Notes under the pieces: model-generated | Seen by the model: the letters and a program-made list of their open reading frames with translations, nothing else | The model's database searches: none | What the model was told of the DNA's origin: nothing | Origin: Nonomuraea soli | GTDB lineage: Bacteria > Actinomycetota > Actinomycetes > Streptosporangiales > Streptosporangiaceae | Direction of reading: 5' to 3' | Assembly: GCF_013761175.1 (NCBI RefSeq) | Contig: NZ_JACDUR010000003.1 | Location: 839,199-903,198 of the forward strand | DNA length: 64,000 nt | Shown: in pieces, positions 41,531 through 50,903 of the stretch | Layout: every line of letters begins with the position of its first letter | Numbering within the stretch: the first letter of the stretch is position 1 | Translations under genes and position numbers: made by a program

Positions 41531-41716
41531 TTAGAGGGTGCTACGGACCTTGTAGATCCTTCTGCGAAGCCGTACGCGCCGGCTGCCGTCGGAATAGATC
41601 CGGGTGCGGGCCAGTTCCCAGTGTCCGTGTTCGGCATGTTCGGTCAGTAGCTGACGTGCGGCTTCGCGAGAGATGCCGCGCGGGATGTAGATATCCATGT
41701 AGGAGTAGTCGGGCAC
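41531..41716 (-). CDS. DUF5703 family small protein
   Basis: 61-residue basic protein. The pattern VPDYSYMDIYIPRGISREAARQLLTEHAEHGHWELARTRIYSDGSRRV with a C-terminal Arg-rich strand is the DUF5703 family, a single-domain actinobacterial protein of unknown role. GTG 41716 is the chosen start, with AGGAG about 10 bases upstream. An in-frame extension to 41824 would add 36 atypical residues. It is divergent from topA. Confidence 0.8.
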   Translation of the reverse strand: MPDYSYMDIYIPRGISREAARQLLTEHAEHGHWELARTRIYSDGSRRVRLRRRIYKVRSTL

Positions 41717-41907
41717 AACGATTAGTCTCCTGGGTGAGTCAAGGCGATACGCCGCTCCGTGGGCCTTATTCTGCGTTCTTGTGGGTGGACCTGAAAGCCA
41801 GCGGGTAGCCCCGGGGGGAGGCAATACCGGCGATCCGGGTTACCTTTCAGATCTGTGCCCAAACACGGGTGGGGATGAAGCGAGCGAACAGCGAGGTAGG
41901 AAGCAGC

Positions 41908-44604
41908 GTGCCAGCCAACAACGGCAGCGCCGGCGGAACACGCCTGGTGATCGTCGAGTCGCCTGCGAAGGCGAAGACGATCGCGGGGTACCTCGGGCGC
42001 GGCTACATAGTCGAGTCCAGCATCGGTCACATCCGTGACCTGCCGGAGAAGGCCGACGACATCCCCGAGAAGTACAAGGGGGAGGCCTGGGCGCGGCTCG
42101 GCGTCAATGTGGACCACGGCTTCGAACCTCTCTACGTCGTCAACCACGACAAGAAGGCCCAGGTCAACAAGCTCAAGCAGCTGCTGAAGGACGCCGACGA
42201 GCTCTACCTCGCCACTGACGAGGACCGCGAGGGCGAGGCGATCGCCTGGCACCTGCAGGAGGTTCTCAAGCCGAAGGTGCCCGTGCACCGCATGGTCTTC
42301 CACGAGATCACTCCGCAGGCGATCCAGGAGGCCGTGGCCAACCCGCGTGACCTCAACCTGCGCCTGGTCGACGCCCAGGAGACCCGGCGCATCCTCGACC
42401 GCCTCTACGGCTACGAGGTCAGCCCGGTCCTGTGGAAGAAGGTCAAGCCCCGCCTGTCCGCGGGCCGCGTGCAGTCGGTGGCGACCCGGCTGGTGGTCGA
42501 GCGCGAGCGCGAGCGGCTGGCCTTCACCTCGGCGTCCTACTGGGACCTGCAGGCGCTGTTCGACAGCAACAAGCCCGAGGAGACGCCGCGCGACTTCACC
42601 GCGACGCTGACCGGCGTCGACGGCAAGCGCGTCGCGCAGGGCCGCGACTTCGGCTCCGACGGGCGCCTGAAGAACGCCGATGTCGTGCACCTGTCGGAGC
42701 AGGCCGCCGCCCAGCTGGCCGAGCAGGTGCGCGGCGCCTCGTTCTCGGTCAGGTCCGTCGAGCGCAAGCCGTATACACGCAAGCCGTACGCCCCGTTCCG
42801 GACGACCACCTTGCAGCAGGAGGCCAGCCGGAAGCTGGGCTTCTCCGCCAAGTACACGATGCAGGTGGCGCAGCGGCTCTACGAGAACGGCTTCATCACC
42901 TACATGCGTACTGACAGCACCACGCTGTCGGAGACGGCCGTGGCGGCCGCCCGCTCGCAGGCGATCAAGCTGTACGGCGCGGCGTACGTGCCCGACAAGC
43001 CCCGCGTCTACGCCTCCAAGGTGAAGAACGCGCAGGAGGCTCACGAGGCGATCCGCCCCTCCGGTGAGGAGTTCCGCACCCCGGGCGAGACCGGCCTGTC
43101 GGGCGACATGTTCCGCCTGTACGAGCTGATCTGGCAGCGCACCGTGTCGTCGCAGATGAAGGACGCGGTCGGCGAGTCGGTCAGCGTGAAGGTCGCAGGC
43201 GCGAACGTGGAGTTCAGTGCCTCCGGTCGCACGATCACCTTCTACGGCTTCCTCAAGGCCTACGTGGAGGGCGCAGACGACCCCTCCACCGACCGCGACG
43301 ACTCCGAGAAGCGCCTGCCGAACCTGGCCGAGGGCGACCGCCTCGACCTGACCAGGCTCGACGTGGCCAGTCACGCCACCAAGCCGCCCGCGCGGTACAC
43401 CGAGGCCTCGCTGGTCAAGGAGCTGGAGGATCGCGAGATCGGCCGGCCGTCGACCTACGCCTCGATCATCGGCACCATCCTCGACCGCGGCTACGTGTTC
43501 AAGAAGGGCACGGCGCTGGTGCCGTCCTTCCTGGCCTTCGCCGTGGTCAACCTGCTGGAGCAGCACTTCGGCAACCTGGTCGACTACGACTTCACCGCGA
43601 CCATGGAGAAGGTCCTCGACGACATCGCCAACGACCGCGCCGAGCGGGTGCCGGAGCTGCGCAAGTTCTACTTCGGCGACAACGGTGACGACGGTCTCAA
43701 GGAGATGGTCACCGACCTCGGCGAGATCGACGCGCGCGAGATCAGTTCCTTCCCGATCCGCGGCACCGACATCATGCTGCGCGTCGGCCGTTACGGGCCC
43801 TACCTCGACAGGGACGGCGCCCGCGTCAACGTGCCCGAGGACATGGCGCCCGACGAGCTGACCGCCGAGAAGGCCGAGGAGCTGTACAGCCGGCCCTCTG
43901 GCGACCGGGTGCTGGGCCAGGATCCGGCGACCGGGCACACGATCGTGGCGAAGGACGGCCGCTTCGGGCCGTACGTCACCGAGATCCTGCCCGAGCCGGC
44001 CGTCGACGAGTCGGCTCCGAAGCGGCGCACGAAGAAGGCCGACGCGCCCAAGCCGCGCACCAGCTCGCTGTTCAAGACCATGTCGCTCGACACGGTGACG
44101 CTCGACGACGCGCTGAAGCTGCTGTCGATCCCGCGCCTGGTCGGCGAGCTGGAGGGCGAGGAGGTCCAGGCCTTCAACGGCAAGTTCGGTCCCTACCTGA
44201 AGAAGGGCACCGACTCGCGGTCGCTGGCGTCGGAGGACGAGCTGTTCACCGTCACCATCGAGCAGGCCAAGGAGCTGTTCGCGCAGCCCAAGCAGCGTGG
44301 GCGCGGACGGGCCGCCGCCGCGGCGCCGCTCAGGGAGCTGGGCGAGGACCCGGGCTCGAAGAAGCCGATCGTGGTCAAGGAGGGGCGTTTCGGGCCTTAC
44401 GTGACCGACGGGGAGACCAACGCCTCGCTGCGCAAGGGTGACACTGTGGAAGACATCACCACGGAGCGGGCGGCCGAGCTGCTGGCGGAGCGCCGGGAGA
44501 AGGCTCCGGCGCCCAAGAAGCCCGCGGCGCGCAAGGCTCCGGCGAAGAAGACGGCCACCACGGCCAAGAAGGCTCCGGCGAAGAAGCCCGCCGCCAAGTC
44601 CTGA
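41908..44604 (+). CDS. topA: DNA topoisomerase I (type IA)
   Basis: 898-residue enzyme relaxing negative supercoils. The Toprim domain begins RLVIVESPAKAKTIAGYLG and contains the metal motif DEDREGEAIAWH. The catalytic tyrosine is Tyr332 in GFITYMRTDS. Beyond the core come repeated KFGPYL/RFGPYV modules, then a Lys/Ala-rich tail (KKPAARKAPAKKTATTAKKA) that replaces the zinc fingers of E. coli TopA, as is usual in actinobacteria. GTG 41908 is favoured because GAGGTAGGAAG lies just upstream; starts at 41869 (GTG) and 41875 (ATG) add 11-13 weakly conserved residues. Essential core gene. Confidence 0.97.
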   Translation: MPANNGSAGGTRLVIVESPAKAKTIAGYLGRGYIVESSIGHIRDLPEKADDIPEKYKGEAWARLGVNVDHGFEPLYVVNHDKKAQVNKLKQLLKDADELYLATDEDREGEAIAWHLQEVLKPKVPVHRMVFHEITPQAIQEAVANPRDLNLRLVDAQETRRILDRLYGYEVSPVLWKKVKPRLSAGRVQSVATRLVVERERERLAFTSASYWDLQALFDSNKPEETPRDFTATLTGVDGKRVAQGRDFGSDGRLKNADVVHLSEQAAAQLAEQVRGASFSVRSVERKPYTRKPYAPFRTTTLQQEASRKLGFSAKYTMQVAQRLYENGFITYMRTDSTTLSETAVAAARSQAIKLYGAAYVPDKPRVYASKVKNAQEAHEAIRPSGEEFRTPGETGLSGDMFRLYELIWQRTVSSQMKDAVGESVSVKVAGANVEFSASGRTITFYGFLKAYVEGADDPSTDRDDSEKRLPNLAEGDRLDLTRLDVASHATKPPARYTEASLVKELEDREIGRPSTYASIIGTILDRGYVFKKGTALVPSFLAFAVVNLLEQHFGNLVDYDFTATMEKVLDDIANDRAERVPELRKFYFGDNGDDGLKEMVTDLGEIDAREISSFPIRGTDIMLRVGRYGPYLDRDGARVNVPEDMAPDELTAEKAEELYSRPSGDRVLGQDPATGHTIVAKDGRFGPYVTEILPEPAVDESAPKRRTKKADAPKPRTSSLFKTMSLDTVTLDDALKLLSIPRLVGELEGEEVQAFNGKFGPYLKKGTDSRSLASEDELFTVTIEQAKELFAQPKQRGRGRAAAAAPLRELGEDPGSKKPIVVKEGRFGPYVTDGETNASLRKGDTVEDITTERAAELLAERREKAPAPKKPAARKAPAKKTATTAKKAPAKKPAAKS

Positions 44605-44614
44605 CGGTGCGGGG

Positions 44615-44648
44615 TTATCCACAGGCTGAGAATGGTCTCAGCCTGTGG
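44615..44648. promoter_or_regulatory. Hairpin after topA containing a DnaA-box consensus
   Basis: CCACAGGCTGAGA (44619-44631) pairs perfectly with its complement at 44636-44648 around loop ATGG, a good terminator for topA. Its left side overlaps TTATCCACA (44615-44623), a perfect match to the general DnaA-box consensus. Whether DnaA binds is unknown. Confidence 0.6.
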
Positions 44649-44665
44649 CCCGTAGCATTGCGGAC

Positions 44666-46015
44666 GTGATTCTTGGTTTCGCTGCGACGGTCGCCCTGGT
44701 GGTGCTGGGCGTGCACTTCTACCTGTGGCACCGGCTCGTGCGCGCCACCACCCTGCCGGGGCGCCTGCGCCGGGTGCTGACGGTCGTGCTGGTCGCGCTG
44801 GGTGTGCTGGTGCCGGTGACCTTCGTGGGATCGCGCATGGAGTGGGGGCACTGGCTGGCGTGGCCGGGGTTCCTCTGGCTGGCGATCATGTTCTATCTGG
44901 TCGTCTACCTGGTGGTGCTCGAGGTGCCGCGCTTCGTGGCCAACCGTGTCGTACGGCGCGGCGTCGGGGACCGGGCGCCGGTGGATGCCCAGCCGGCGAG
45001 CCCTGCTGAGGTGCCGTCGGGCGCCCCAGCGACCGCGGCCACGGTCGCCTCACCGACCGCGGCCTCCGCCTCTGCCTCCGTCGTCGGCGCTGCGACGGCT
45101 CAGGTCGCCGCCAAGCCGGCCGTGGCCTCATCGACACCCCCGGCCGCCGCCCCTCGCCCCGAGCTCCTCACCAGGCGCCTGTTCGTCGCCCGCACCGCCG
45201 CCCTGGCCGCCGGCGTCGGTGCGCTCGGCACGGTCGGGTACGGCATCGGCACCGCGCTCGGCGATCCCGTCATCGAGCCAGTCAAGGTCACCCTCCCCAA
45301 GCTCGACCCACGGCTGAGCGGTCTGCGGTTCGCCGTGGTCAGCGACATCCACCTGGGCCCGCTCACCGGGCTCGACCACTCGGAGCGCATCGTCCGCATG
45401 ATCAACGACCTCAAGCCCGACGTGGTCGCGATCGTCGGTGACCTGGTCGACGGCACCGTGGCCGAGCTCGGCAGGTTCGCCCAGCCGCTGGGCGAGCTCC
45501 GCTCCCGCTACGGCTCCTACTTCGTCACCGGCAACCACGAGTACTACACGGCCAACGGCCCCGACGAGTGGGTCCAGGAGCTCGACGAGCTCGGCGTGCG
45601 CTCGCTGCGCAACTCCCGGGTCGAGATCGCCCACGGCGGCGCCGTGCTCGACCTGGCGGGCGTCAACGACGTCAACGGCACCTCCTTCGACGACGGCCCC
45701 GACTTCGAGGCCGCGCTGGGCGGCCGTGCCCCGGGCCGCTCGACCGTGCTGCTGGCCCACCAGCCGCTCCAGGTACGGCAGGCGAGCGCGTTCGGCGTCG
45801 ACCTCCAGCTGTCCGGACACACCCACGGTGGCCAGATGGTCCCGTTCAACCTCGTCGTCCCGTTGCAGCAGCCGGTCGTCTCCGGCCTGAAGACTGTCGG
45901 CGGCGTCCAGGTGTATGTCACCCGGGGGGCAGGCTTCTGGGGCCCGCCGGTCCGGGTCGGTGCGCCGCCCGAGATCACCCTGCTGGAAATCGGGGCAGCC
46001 GGTGGGCGGACGTAA
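44666..46015 (+). CDS. Membrane-anchored metallophosphoesterase
   Basis: 449-residue protein. Several N-terminal hydrophobic helices (about residues 1-90) precede an Ala/Pro-rich linker, another hydrophobic stretch after RRLFVARTAALAAG, and a C-terminal calcineurin-like phosphoesterase domain. Its metal motifs are VVSDIHLGP, GDLVDG, GNHEYY and SGHTHGG, the YkuE/YpbG-type group probably acting on lipid-linked phosphates at the outer face. The start is placed at GTG 44666. The GTG at 44645, 21 bases earlier, sits inside the topA terminator hairpin and is less likely. TAGCAT at 44653-44658 could be a -10 box giving a leaderless message. Confidence 0.85.
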   Translation: MILGFAATVALVVLGVHFYLWHRLVRATTLPGRLRRVLTVVLVALGVLVPVTFVGSRMEWGHWLAWPGFLWLAIMFYLVVYLVVLEVPRFVANRVVRRGVGDRAPVDAQPASPAEVPSGAPATAATVASPTAASASASVVGAATAQVAAKPAVASSTPPAAAPRPELLTRRLFVARTAALAAGVGALGTVGYGIGTALGDPVIEPVKVTLPKLDPRLSGLRFAVVSDIHLGPLTGLDHSERIVRMINDLKPDVVAIVGDLVDGTVAELGRFAQPLGELRSRYGSYFVTGNHEYYTANGPDEWVQELDELGVRSLRNSRVEIAHGGAVLDLAGVNDVNGTSFDDGPDFEAALGGRAPGRSTVLLAHQPLQVRQASAFGVDLQLSGHTHGGQMVPFNLVVPLQQPVVSGLKTVGGVQVYVTRGAGFWGPPVRVGAPPEITLLEIGAAGGRT

Positions 46016-46095
46016 TACCCTCTGGCCAAGCAGCCGGGCATATCCGGCGCGAATCTTCATACCTGGCCGAGTGAGCACCTGGATACGCTGACACT

Positions 46096-48138
46096 ATGAC
46101 CGCCCGCAGGCCGGCACATGTGCTGGCAAACGCCCCTTTCCGTAGGTTGTGGCTGGCCATGTCAGCCTGCAGCCTGGGCGACTGGCTGAACATCCTGGCG
46201 CTGACCGCCCTGGCCGGAAACCTCATGGCCCAGGGCGACTTCCGCGCGCAGTCGCTGGCGGTGGGCGGCGTGTTCATCGCCAAGATGCTCCCGGCGATCA
46301 TCCTGGGCCCGGTCGCGGGCGCGTTCGCCGACCGGTTCGACAGGCGGGTGACCATGGTGGTCGCCGACCTGACACGCTTCCTCCTGGTCGTGTCCATCCC
46401 GGCCGTGGTGTGGGTCGCGTCCAACGACGTCGCCTACCGGTGGATCATCATCGCGACCGTGCTGGTGGAGTGCGTCAACCTCTTCTGGGTTCCCGCCAAG
46501 GACGCCACGGTGCCGAATCTGGTGCCTCCGCAGCGGCTCGAGCAGGCCAACCAGCTCAACCTGCTGGTGACCTACGGCACCGCTCCGCTGGCCGCCGCCC
46601 TGTTCGCGGCGCTGTCGGTCGTGGTGAGCCTGTTCGGCGCGGACGTGTGGCTGTCCAGCGCGTGGGCGCTCCTGGTGAACGCCGGCGCCTACCTGGTCTC
46701 CGCCTTCCTGGTCTTCACCCTCAAGGACATCCCCCGGCGCAGGGGCGAGATCTCCACGCCGTCGGTGTTCAAGCAGATCATCGAGGGCTGGCGTTTCGTG
46801 GGCGGCAACCGGTTGATCCGGGGCCTGGTCATCGGCATGCTGGGCACCTTCGCCGCCGGTGGCGCGGTGATCGGCGTGGCCAAGCCCTACGTGACCGCAC
46901 TCCAGGGTGGCGACGCGGCCTACGGCGTGGTGTTCGGCGCGGTCTTCGTCGGCATGGCGCTGGGCATGTTCTTCGGGCTGAGGCTGCTGGGCGAGCTGTC
47001 GCGCCGTCGCCTGTTCGGGCTGGCGATCGTGGTCGCGGGGCTGGTGCTGATCGCCATCGCGCTCATCCACAACCTGGTGATCGTGGTCATGCTGACGGTG
47101 CTGCTCGGCGCGTGCGCGGGCATCGCCTGGATCATCGGCTACACCCTGATCGGGCTCGAGGTCGACGACTCGCTCCGCGGGCGCACCTTCTCCTTCCTGC
47201 AGTCGACGGCCAGGGTGGTGCTGCTGCTCGTCGTCGCGGTGGCCGGGCCCCTGGCGGCCCTGTTCGGCAGCCACAGGCTGGAGGTCGCGAGCCTCGTCTA
47301 CGTCTTCGACGGCACCAACCTGGTTCTGGTCGTCGGCGGCGCGCTGGCCACGATCGTCGGCGTCGTCGGCCTGCGGCACATGGACGACCGCGCGGGGATC
47401 CCGTTCACCTCCGACCTGCTGGCCGCCGTGCGCGGCGAGCGGTACGGCTCGGAGCCGCTTGAGCACGTGCCGGGGCTGTTCATCGCCTTCGAGGGCGGCG
47501 AGGGCTCCGGCAAGACCACCCAGTCGCGCATGGTCGCGATCTGGCTGCGCGACCAGGGCTACGACGTGGTCCAGACCCGCGAGCCCGGCTCCACCAAGGT
47601 CGGCATGCGGCTGCGCGCCATCCTGCTCGACGCGGCCGAGAAGGGGCTGTCGGCCCGCTCCGAGGCGCTGCTGTACGCCGCCGACCGGGCCGAGCACGTC
47701 GAGAAGGTCATCCGCCCGGCTCTGCACCGGGGAGCCGTGGTCGTGACGGACCGGTACGTCGACTCGTCCCTGGCCTACCAGGGGGCGGGGCGGGCGCTCG
47801 ATCCCGAGGACGTGTCGAAGGTCAACGCGTGGGCGACCGGGGGGCTGGTGCCGCACCTGACGGTCCTCATCGACACGCCGCCCGAGATCGGGCTGCGTCG
47901 CCTCGGGGGCGCGGCCGACCGCATCGAGTCGGAGCCGGTGGAGTTCCACGAGCGGGTGCGCAAGGAGTTCAGGGCGCTGGCCGCGGCGGCGCCGGAGCGG
48001 TATCTCGTGGTCGACGGGACCCTGGGGCTCGATGAGATCACGCGGGTGGTCCAGGACCGGGTGCGGGAGATCCTGCCCGATCCGGTGCCGCAGACGTCGG
48101 AGGACATCACGGGGACCATGCCGGCGATTCGTGACTGA
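46096..48138 (+). CDS. tmk: MFS-like transporter fused to thymidylate kinase
   Basis: 680-residue two-domain protein. Residues 1 to about 445 have 10-12 membrane helices with MFS-type AFADRFDRRVTM. Residues about 455-680 are a complete dTMP kinase: P-loop FEGGEGSGKTTQ, REPGSTKVG, DRYVDSSLAYQGAGR, and an RL-rich lid (LRRLGGAADRIE). The kinase makes dTDP for DNA synthesis. This MFS-tmk fusion is known from actinobacteria. What the membrane part transports is unknown. ATG 46096; the next gene (holB) starts 170 bases downstream, a common tmk-holB order. Confidence 0.93.
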   Translation: MTARRPAHVLANAPFRRLWLAMSACSLGDWLNILALTALAGNLMAQGDFRAQSLAVGGVFIAKMLPAIILGPVAGAFADRFDRRVTMVVADLTRFLLVVSIPAVVWVASNDVAYRWIIIATVLVECVNLFWVPAKDATVPNLVPPQRLEQANQLNLLVTYGTAPLAAALFAALSVVVSLFGADVWLSSAWALLVNAGAYLVSAFLVFTLKDIPRRRGEISTPSVFKQIIEGWRFVGGNRLIRGLVIGMLGTFAAGGAVIGVAKPYVTALQGGDAAYGVVFGAVFVGMALGMFFGLRLLGELSRRRLFGLAIVVAGLVLIAIALIHNLVIVVMLTVLLGACAGIAWIIGYTLIGLEVDDSLRGRTFSFLQSTARVVLLLVVAVAGPLAALFGSHRLEVASLVYVFDGTNLVLVVGGALATIVGVVGLRHMDDRAGIPFTSDLLAAVRGERYGSEPLEHVPGLFIAFEGGEGSGKTTQSRMVAIWLRDQGYDVVQTREPGSTKVGMRLRAILLDAAEKGLSARSEALLYAADRAEHVEKVIRPALHRGAVVVTDRYVDSSLAYQGAGRALDPEDVSKVNAWATGGLVPHLTVLIDTPPEIGLRRLGGAADRIESEPVEFHERVRKEFRALAAAAPERYLVVDGTLGLDEITRVVQDRVREILPDPVPQTSEDITGTMPAIRD

Positions 48139-48308
48139 GCTGCGGTGCGCAGCCGTCGCGTATCGGCGGCCCGCCCTGCGCGCTGGTCGGCCGTCTCCCT
48201 GGACGGGGCCCGGCCGGGTGCGGCGGGTGGGGGTGACCCGTGCGTGCCGTACAAGATCATGTTCTCGCGCGGTGAGATTCGGTCGGTGCGGAGGGATAGC
48301 CTTTCCGC

Positions 48309-49487
48309 GTGGGCGTTTTCGATGATCTCGTAGGCCAGGAGCGCGCGACAGCGGTGCTGGAGCGGGCCGCCGCGGCGGCGCGCGAGGTCGTCGGCGGCGG
48401 GCGCGGCGCGGGCATGACCCACGCCTGGCTGTTCACCGGCCCGCCCGGCGCCGGGCGCGAGAGCGCGGCCAGGGCGTTCGCGGCGGCCCTGCTCTGCCCC
48501 GACAGCGGCTGCGGCCACTGCGACCACTGCCACCAGGTCTACATCGGCTCCCACCCCGACCTCGAGCACGTGCGCCCCGCCGGGCTCTCCTACGGCGTGA
48601 AGCAGGCGCGCGAGCTCATCCTGAGGGCCGCAGGAGCGCCCACGCAGGGCCGCTGGCGCGTGATGCTCTTCGAGGGCGGCGACCGGCTCACGGAAGGCGC
48701 CGCCAACGCCCTGCTCAAGGCCATCGAGGAGCCGCCGGCGCGCACGGTGTGGCTGCTGTGCGCGCCGTCGGCCGACGACCTGCTGATCACGATCAGGTCC
48801 CGGTGCCGCGTGGTCACCCTGGTGATCCCGTCGACGGAGGCGGTGGCCCACGTCCTGGCCACGCGCGACAACGTGCCGCCGGAGACCGCCGCGTTCGCGG
48901 CGCGGGCCGCGCAGGGCGACCTCGACCGGGCACGGCGGCTGGCGCTCGACGACGGCGCGCGCCGGCGCCGCGAGGCCGTGCTGGCGATCCCGGCGTCCCT
49001 GTCGGGTGTCGGCGAATGCGTCGTGGCCGCCGAGCGCCTGGTCAAGACGGCCGAAGAGGAAGCCGCTGCGGCCACCTCGGTGCTCAACGAGACGGAGACG
49101 GCCGAGCTGCGCAAGCTCTACGGCGAGGGCTCGACGGGCAAGGGGCTCAACCGCGGGCTCGTGCGAGGCGGCGCCGGGGCCCTGAAGGAGCTCGAAGACC
49201 GGCAGAAGTCGCGCGCGACCCGCATCAAGCGCGACACGCTCGACGCCGCGCTGCTGGAGCTGGCCGGGTTCTATCGCGACGTGCTGGCGATGCAGTTCGG
49301 CTCCGGGGTCGAGCTGGCCAACGACGACCACCGCTACGACCTCGACCGGCTGGCGCGTGCCTCGACCCCTGACGAGACGCTGCTGCGCATCGAGGCGATC
49401 ATGCAGTGCCGCGAGCGCCTCGAGGCCAACGTCAACCCGCAGATGGCGGTCGAGGCAATGACCCTGTCCCTGCGGGCGCCTCGCTAA
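48309..49487 (+). CDS. holB: DNA polymerase III delta' subunit
   Basis: 392-residue clamp-loader subunit. It opens with FDDLVGQERATAVLERA, then a degenerate Walker A GPPGAGRES (Arg in place of the Lys), as expected for delta'. A zinc-type cysteine cluster follows (CPDSGCGHCDHC), then ANALLKAIEEPP and the SRC sensor (TIRSRCRVVTL). GTG start. Part of the replisome, assembling the sliding clamp. The previous 170 bases hold no gene I can support. Confidence 0.93.
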   Translation: MGVFDDLVGQERATAVLERAAAAAREVVGGGRGAGMTHAWLFTGPPGAGRESAARAFAAALLCPDSGCGHCDHCHQVYIGSHPDLEHVRPAGLSYGVKQARELILRAAGAPTQGRWRVMLFEGGDRLTEGAANALLKAIEEPPARTVWLLCAPSADDLLITIRSRCRVVTLVIPSTEAVAHVLATRDNVPPETAAFAARAAQGDLDRARRLALDDGARRRREAVLAIPASLSGVGECVVAAERLVKTAEEEAAAATSVLNETETAELRKLYGEGSTGKGLNRGLVRGGAGALKELEDRQKSRATRIKRDTLDAALLELAGFYRDVLAMQFGSGVELANDDHRYDLDRLARASTPDETLLRIEAIMQCRERLEANVNPQMAVEAMTLSLRAPR

Positions 49488-49552
49488 AAGATCTCGGTGA
49501 CGGGAGCAGCAGACGGGGCTCTGCGGCGTCTCTGTGATGGGGAAGCGGAATC

Positions 49553-49945
49553 GCGCCCGTCGAGGCGGGCGGGCGAGCTTTCGGGACCGACGTCACCGTG
49601 TTCCTGTGTCATCGCGGCTCGGCCGAACACTCCTGTGGCGGCCGGTCCGCGACCCCGACCCAGCTGCAGGCCATCCACCACTATCTCGAGCTCCAGCCCG
49701 ACGTCCGCTCGATCGTCTTCGAGGGCCAGGCGCAGGCGTTCGCCAACCTTCAGGGAACCGAGGCCGGAGAGAGACTTCCGAAGGTTCCCGGGCCCGCCGA
49801 CATGACGGAGTCCTTCCGCCTGACCCTGCGCGCCGGGGCCAGCAGCCGCGCACTCCGCGACCAGGTGGGCGGCATGCCGGGCGTCTCCAGGATCGTCGAC
49901 CACCGGTGCGATCCCGGTGCGATCCCAGCCGAGCAGTGCGGGTGA
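49553..49945 (+). pseudogene. Truncated FtsX extracellular-domain-like protein
   Basis: About 115 codons read VFLCHRGSAEHSC, QLQAIHHYLELQPDVRSIVFEGQAQAFANL, PADMTESFRLTL and GMPGVSRIVDH. This is the extracellular fold of FtsX-like proteins of streptosporangial actinomycetes, including its two early cysteines. The only in-frame start is a GTG at 49598 with no ribosome site, and the signal peptide or membrane helix expected before it is missing (a stop lies just upstream). So it looks like a 5'-truncated gene. The remainder of 49488-50024 holds nothing else recognisable. Confidence 0.55.
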
Positions 49946-50024
49946 TGGAGGTGTGAGACAGCGGGAGGGTGGCAAGGATAGGCCCTATGGACCCCCGAGG
50001 CCGTCAGGAAGCGAGCTCCTCCCC

Positions 50025-50870
50025 ATGGGCATGATCATGGCAGTGAGCTTCACCCGTTACGGAAGGCTCTACTACCTCGATCCCGGTTCTCACTCTCCCA
50101 AGGTGGGCGACCGGGTCCTGGTTCCCACCGATTCGGGTCCAGAGGTGGCCGAGTGCGTCTGGGCACCGCAATACGTCAGCGAAGACGTTGACGGCCTGCC
50201 CGTCTGCGGCGGCATCGCCGACGACGAACACCTCACCCGCGACGAGACCAACCGCCGCCGCAGGGCCGAGGCGCGCAGCGTGTCGAAACGCCTGATCAAA
50301 CGCCACAGCCTGCCCATGAAGGTCGTCGGCATCGACTACCTCGACGCCGACAACGTCTACACGGTCTACTTCTCCGCCCCGCACCGGGTCGACTTCAGGG
50401 CGCTGGTGCGCGACCTGGCCCGCAACCTGCGGGCCAGGGTCGAACTGCGCCAGATCGGTCCCCGCGACGAGGCCAGGCTCCAGGGCGGCATCGGCCCCTG
50501 CGGGCGTGACCTGTGCTGCGCCACCTTCCTGAAGGACTTCGAGCCGGTCTCCGTCCGCATGGCCAAGGACCAGGACCTGCCGGTCAACCCCATGCGCATC
50601 GCCGGAGCGTGCGGGCGGCTGATGTGCTGCCTGAAGTACGAACACCCGCTGTACCAAGAGTTCCGCGCCTCCGCCCCCCGGCTCGGGGCCAACGTCGAGA
50701 CCCCTGAAGGCTCCGGCGTGGTCGTGGGCCACAACGTGCCCTCCGACTCGCTGGTCGTCAGGCTCAACGACGGCGGCCGCCGATGCGCGTGCTCCAAGGC
50801 CAGCGTGTGCGGCCCGCGCATCCAACACGATGAGGCGTACGGCGGAGCAGAGGGGGAGCCGACCACCTGA
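50025..50870 (+). CDS. PSP1/RicT (YaaT) domain protein
   Basis: 281-residue cytosolic protein of the PSP1 family. The C-terminal region has the diagnostic cysteine motifs CGRDLCC and CGRLMCCLKYE, with AHRVDFRALVRDLA-type sequence before them. In Bacillus the homologue RicT joins RicA and RicF in an Fe-S-containing complex affecting RNase Y; partner genes are not seen here. Starts at 50025, 50031 and 50037 are all ATG and in frame; the first is used. Its position downstream of holB is conserved in many Gram-positives. Confidence 0.88.
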   Translation: MGMIMAVSFTRYGRLYYLDPGSHSPKVGDRVLVPTDSGPEVAECVWAPQYVSEDVDGLPVCGGIADDEHLTRDETNRRRRAEARSVSKRLIKRHSLPMKVVGIDYLDADNVYTVYFSAPHRVDFRALVRDLARNLRARVELRQIGPRDEARLQGGIGPCGRDLCCATFLKDFEPVSVRMAKDQDLPVNPMRIAGACGRLMCCLKYEHPLYQEFRASAPRLGANVETPEGSGVVVGHNVPSDSLVVRLNDGGRRCACSKASVCGPRIQHDEAYGGAEGEPTT

Positions 50871-50903
50871 CGTCCCTCGTCGATCATCACCCAGGGAGGC
50901 GGC

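Noticed and set aside
41722..44622. A 966-codon frame antisense to topA
   Set aside because: The sense strand encodes an unmistakable topoisomerase; the antisense product is His/Arg/Leu-rich without motifs.
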